Shown here one piece after another: positions 50,738 to 50,914 of a stretch of 50,914 nucleotides of DNA. The stretch comes from Verrucomicrobiota bacterium (GTDB taxonomy: Bacteria; Verrucomicrobiota; Kiritimatiellia; UBA8416; JABMPJ01). Within the stretch, counting starts at the first letter, position 1. Each line of letters starts with the position of its first letter. The stretch is from the NCBI GenBank assembly GCA_018648805.1, contig JABGQM010000032.1, positions 1 to 50,914 of the forward strand, written 5' to 3'. A program made the translations under genes and the position numbers. The notes beneath the pieces are model-generated. The model was not told the origin of the DNA, made no database searches, and worked only from the letters and a program-made list of their open reading frames with translations.

Positions 50738-50914
50738 TTGGTTTTCCAAAGAGGGAGGGGGACGAAGAGGCGGACGGTTCCCGTCTGTAACTATCTGCTG
50801 TACAAATGATTACGCGCACTGCAGGGCCAATTGGTACCCCGCGCGCGAGTAGCCAGCGCAACACTTGTGAGATGAAAATGGTCACGCGGTAAGGTACGTT
50901 CTTCGTGTACTAGC

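Larger units (their letters stand above)
50485..50914. other. Intergenic region upstream of the sulfatase with two hairpins
   Basis: No supported gene in the last 430 bases. The region holds the F5 hairpin (50612-50686), a second inverted repeat (50703-50737) and a near copy of the sulfatase start sequence (50714-50741 versus 50476-50503). A plus-strand frame of 127 codons crosses all of these and looks spurious. Confidence 0.5.

Noticed and set aside
50469..50852. A 127-codon plus-strand frame at the window end
   Set aside because: It crosses two inverted repeats and starts inside the sulfatase start region; the repeated residues come only from the F5 units.

Overview
The window looks like a chromosomal segment of a free-living Gram-negative bacterium of the PVC superphylum, most likely a Kiritimatiellota/Verrucomicrobiota-type organism. 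This is an inference from gene content: GH92, GH116 and sulfatase genes, two PDZ-DUF6288-HEAT proteins, giant secreted TPR proteins, and an outer-membrane TolC exporter. There is no rRNA or other lineage marker to prove it. I see no tRNA, rRNA or CRISPR array. Almost all genes are on the minus strand in tightly overlapping chains (ATGA, GTGA or ATGAGTAA junctions).

Layout. (1) 148-783: a LysE/RhtB exporter. (2) 7782 down to 818: a six-gene, fully overlapping operon for a MacB-type tripartite exporter (TolC, ATPase, adaptor, permease, second adaptor), ending in a secreted beta-helix protein. (3) 8090-17403: carbohydrate region with a GH116 enzyme on plus, converging with a minus-strand set GH92, SASA-type esterase-like protein and PDZ-DUF6288 lipoprotein. 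(4) 17687-21543: a Fic-like protein with a three-copy 41-bp operator array, an AraC-type regulator, and a RAYT transposase cassette bounded by perfect 24-bp inverted repeats. (5) 44933 down to 21647: a giant-gene operon. It runs 761-aa TPR protein, 2618-aa protein, an open 102-bp tandem repeat array, a tandem four-helix-bundle (S23/Avd-like) protein, a 2504-aa paralogue and a second PDZ-DUF6288-HEAT protein. (6) 45196-50484: a clan GH-D glycosidase, a YjjJ-type HipA kinase and a sulfatase.

The most unusual signal is a set of palindromic repeat families scattered through the window, several of them inside genes and in frame. The main one (family F1: two 35-nt arms around a loop usually of 12 nt, built from 13-nt units) lies at codons about 11-40 of both giant proteins, where it encodes their signal peptides. 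The same element is amplified sixfold, at a strict 102-bp period (34 codons), into an ORF joined by 4-nt overlaps to the gene before and the gene after it. It keeps the same reading frame at every locus. A tandem four-helix-bundle gene sits between the array and another copy. At least four other hairpin families (F2-F5) lie inside or beside genes here; three of them have been absorbed in frame into the 2504-aa, 2618-aa and DUF6288 proteins.

How the genes may work together. The glycosidases, esterase-like protein and sulfatase suggest degradation of sulfated or host-type glycans. The giant TPR/beta-sandwich proteins with the 761-aa partner look like one secreted or periplasmic assembly made from one transcript. 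The exporter operon may export or assemble its beta-helix partner. The last two statements are inferences from gene order.
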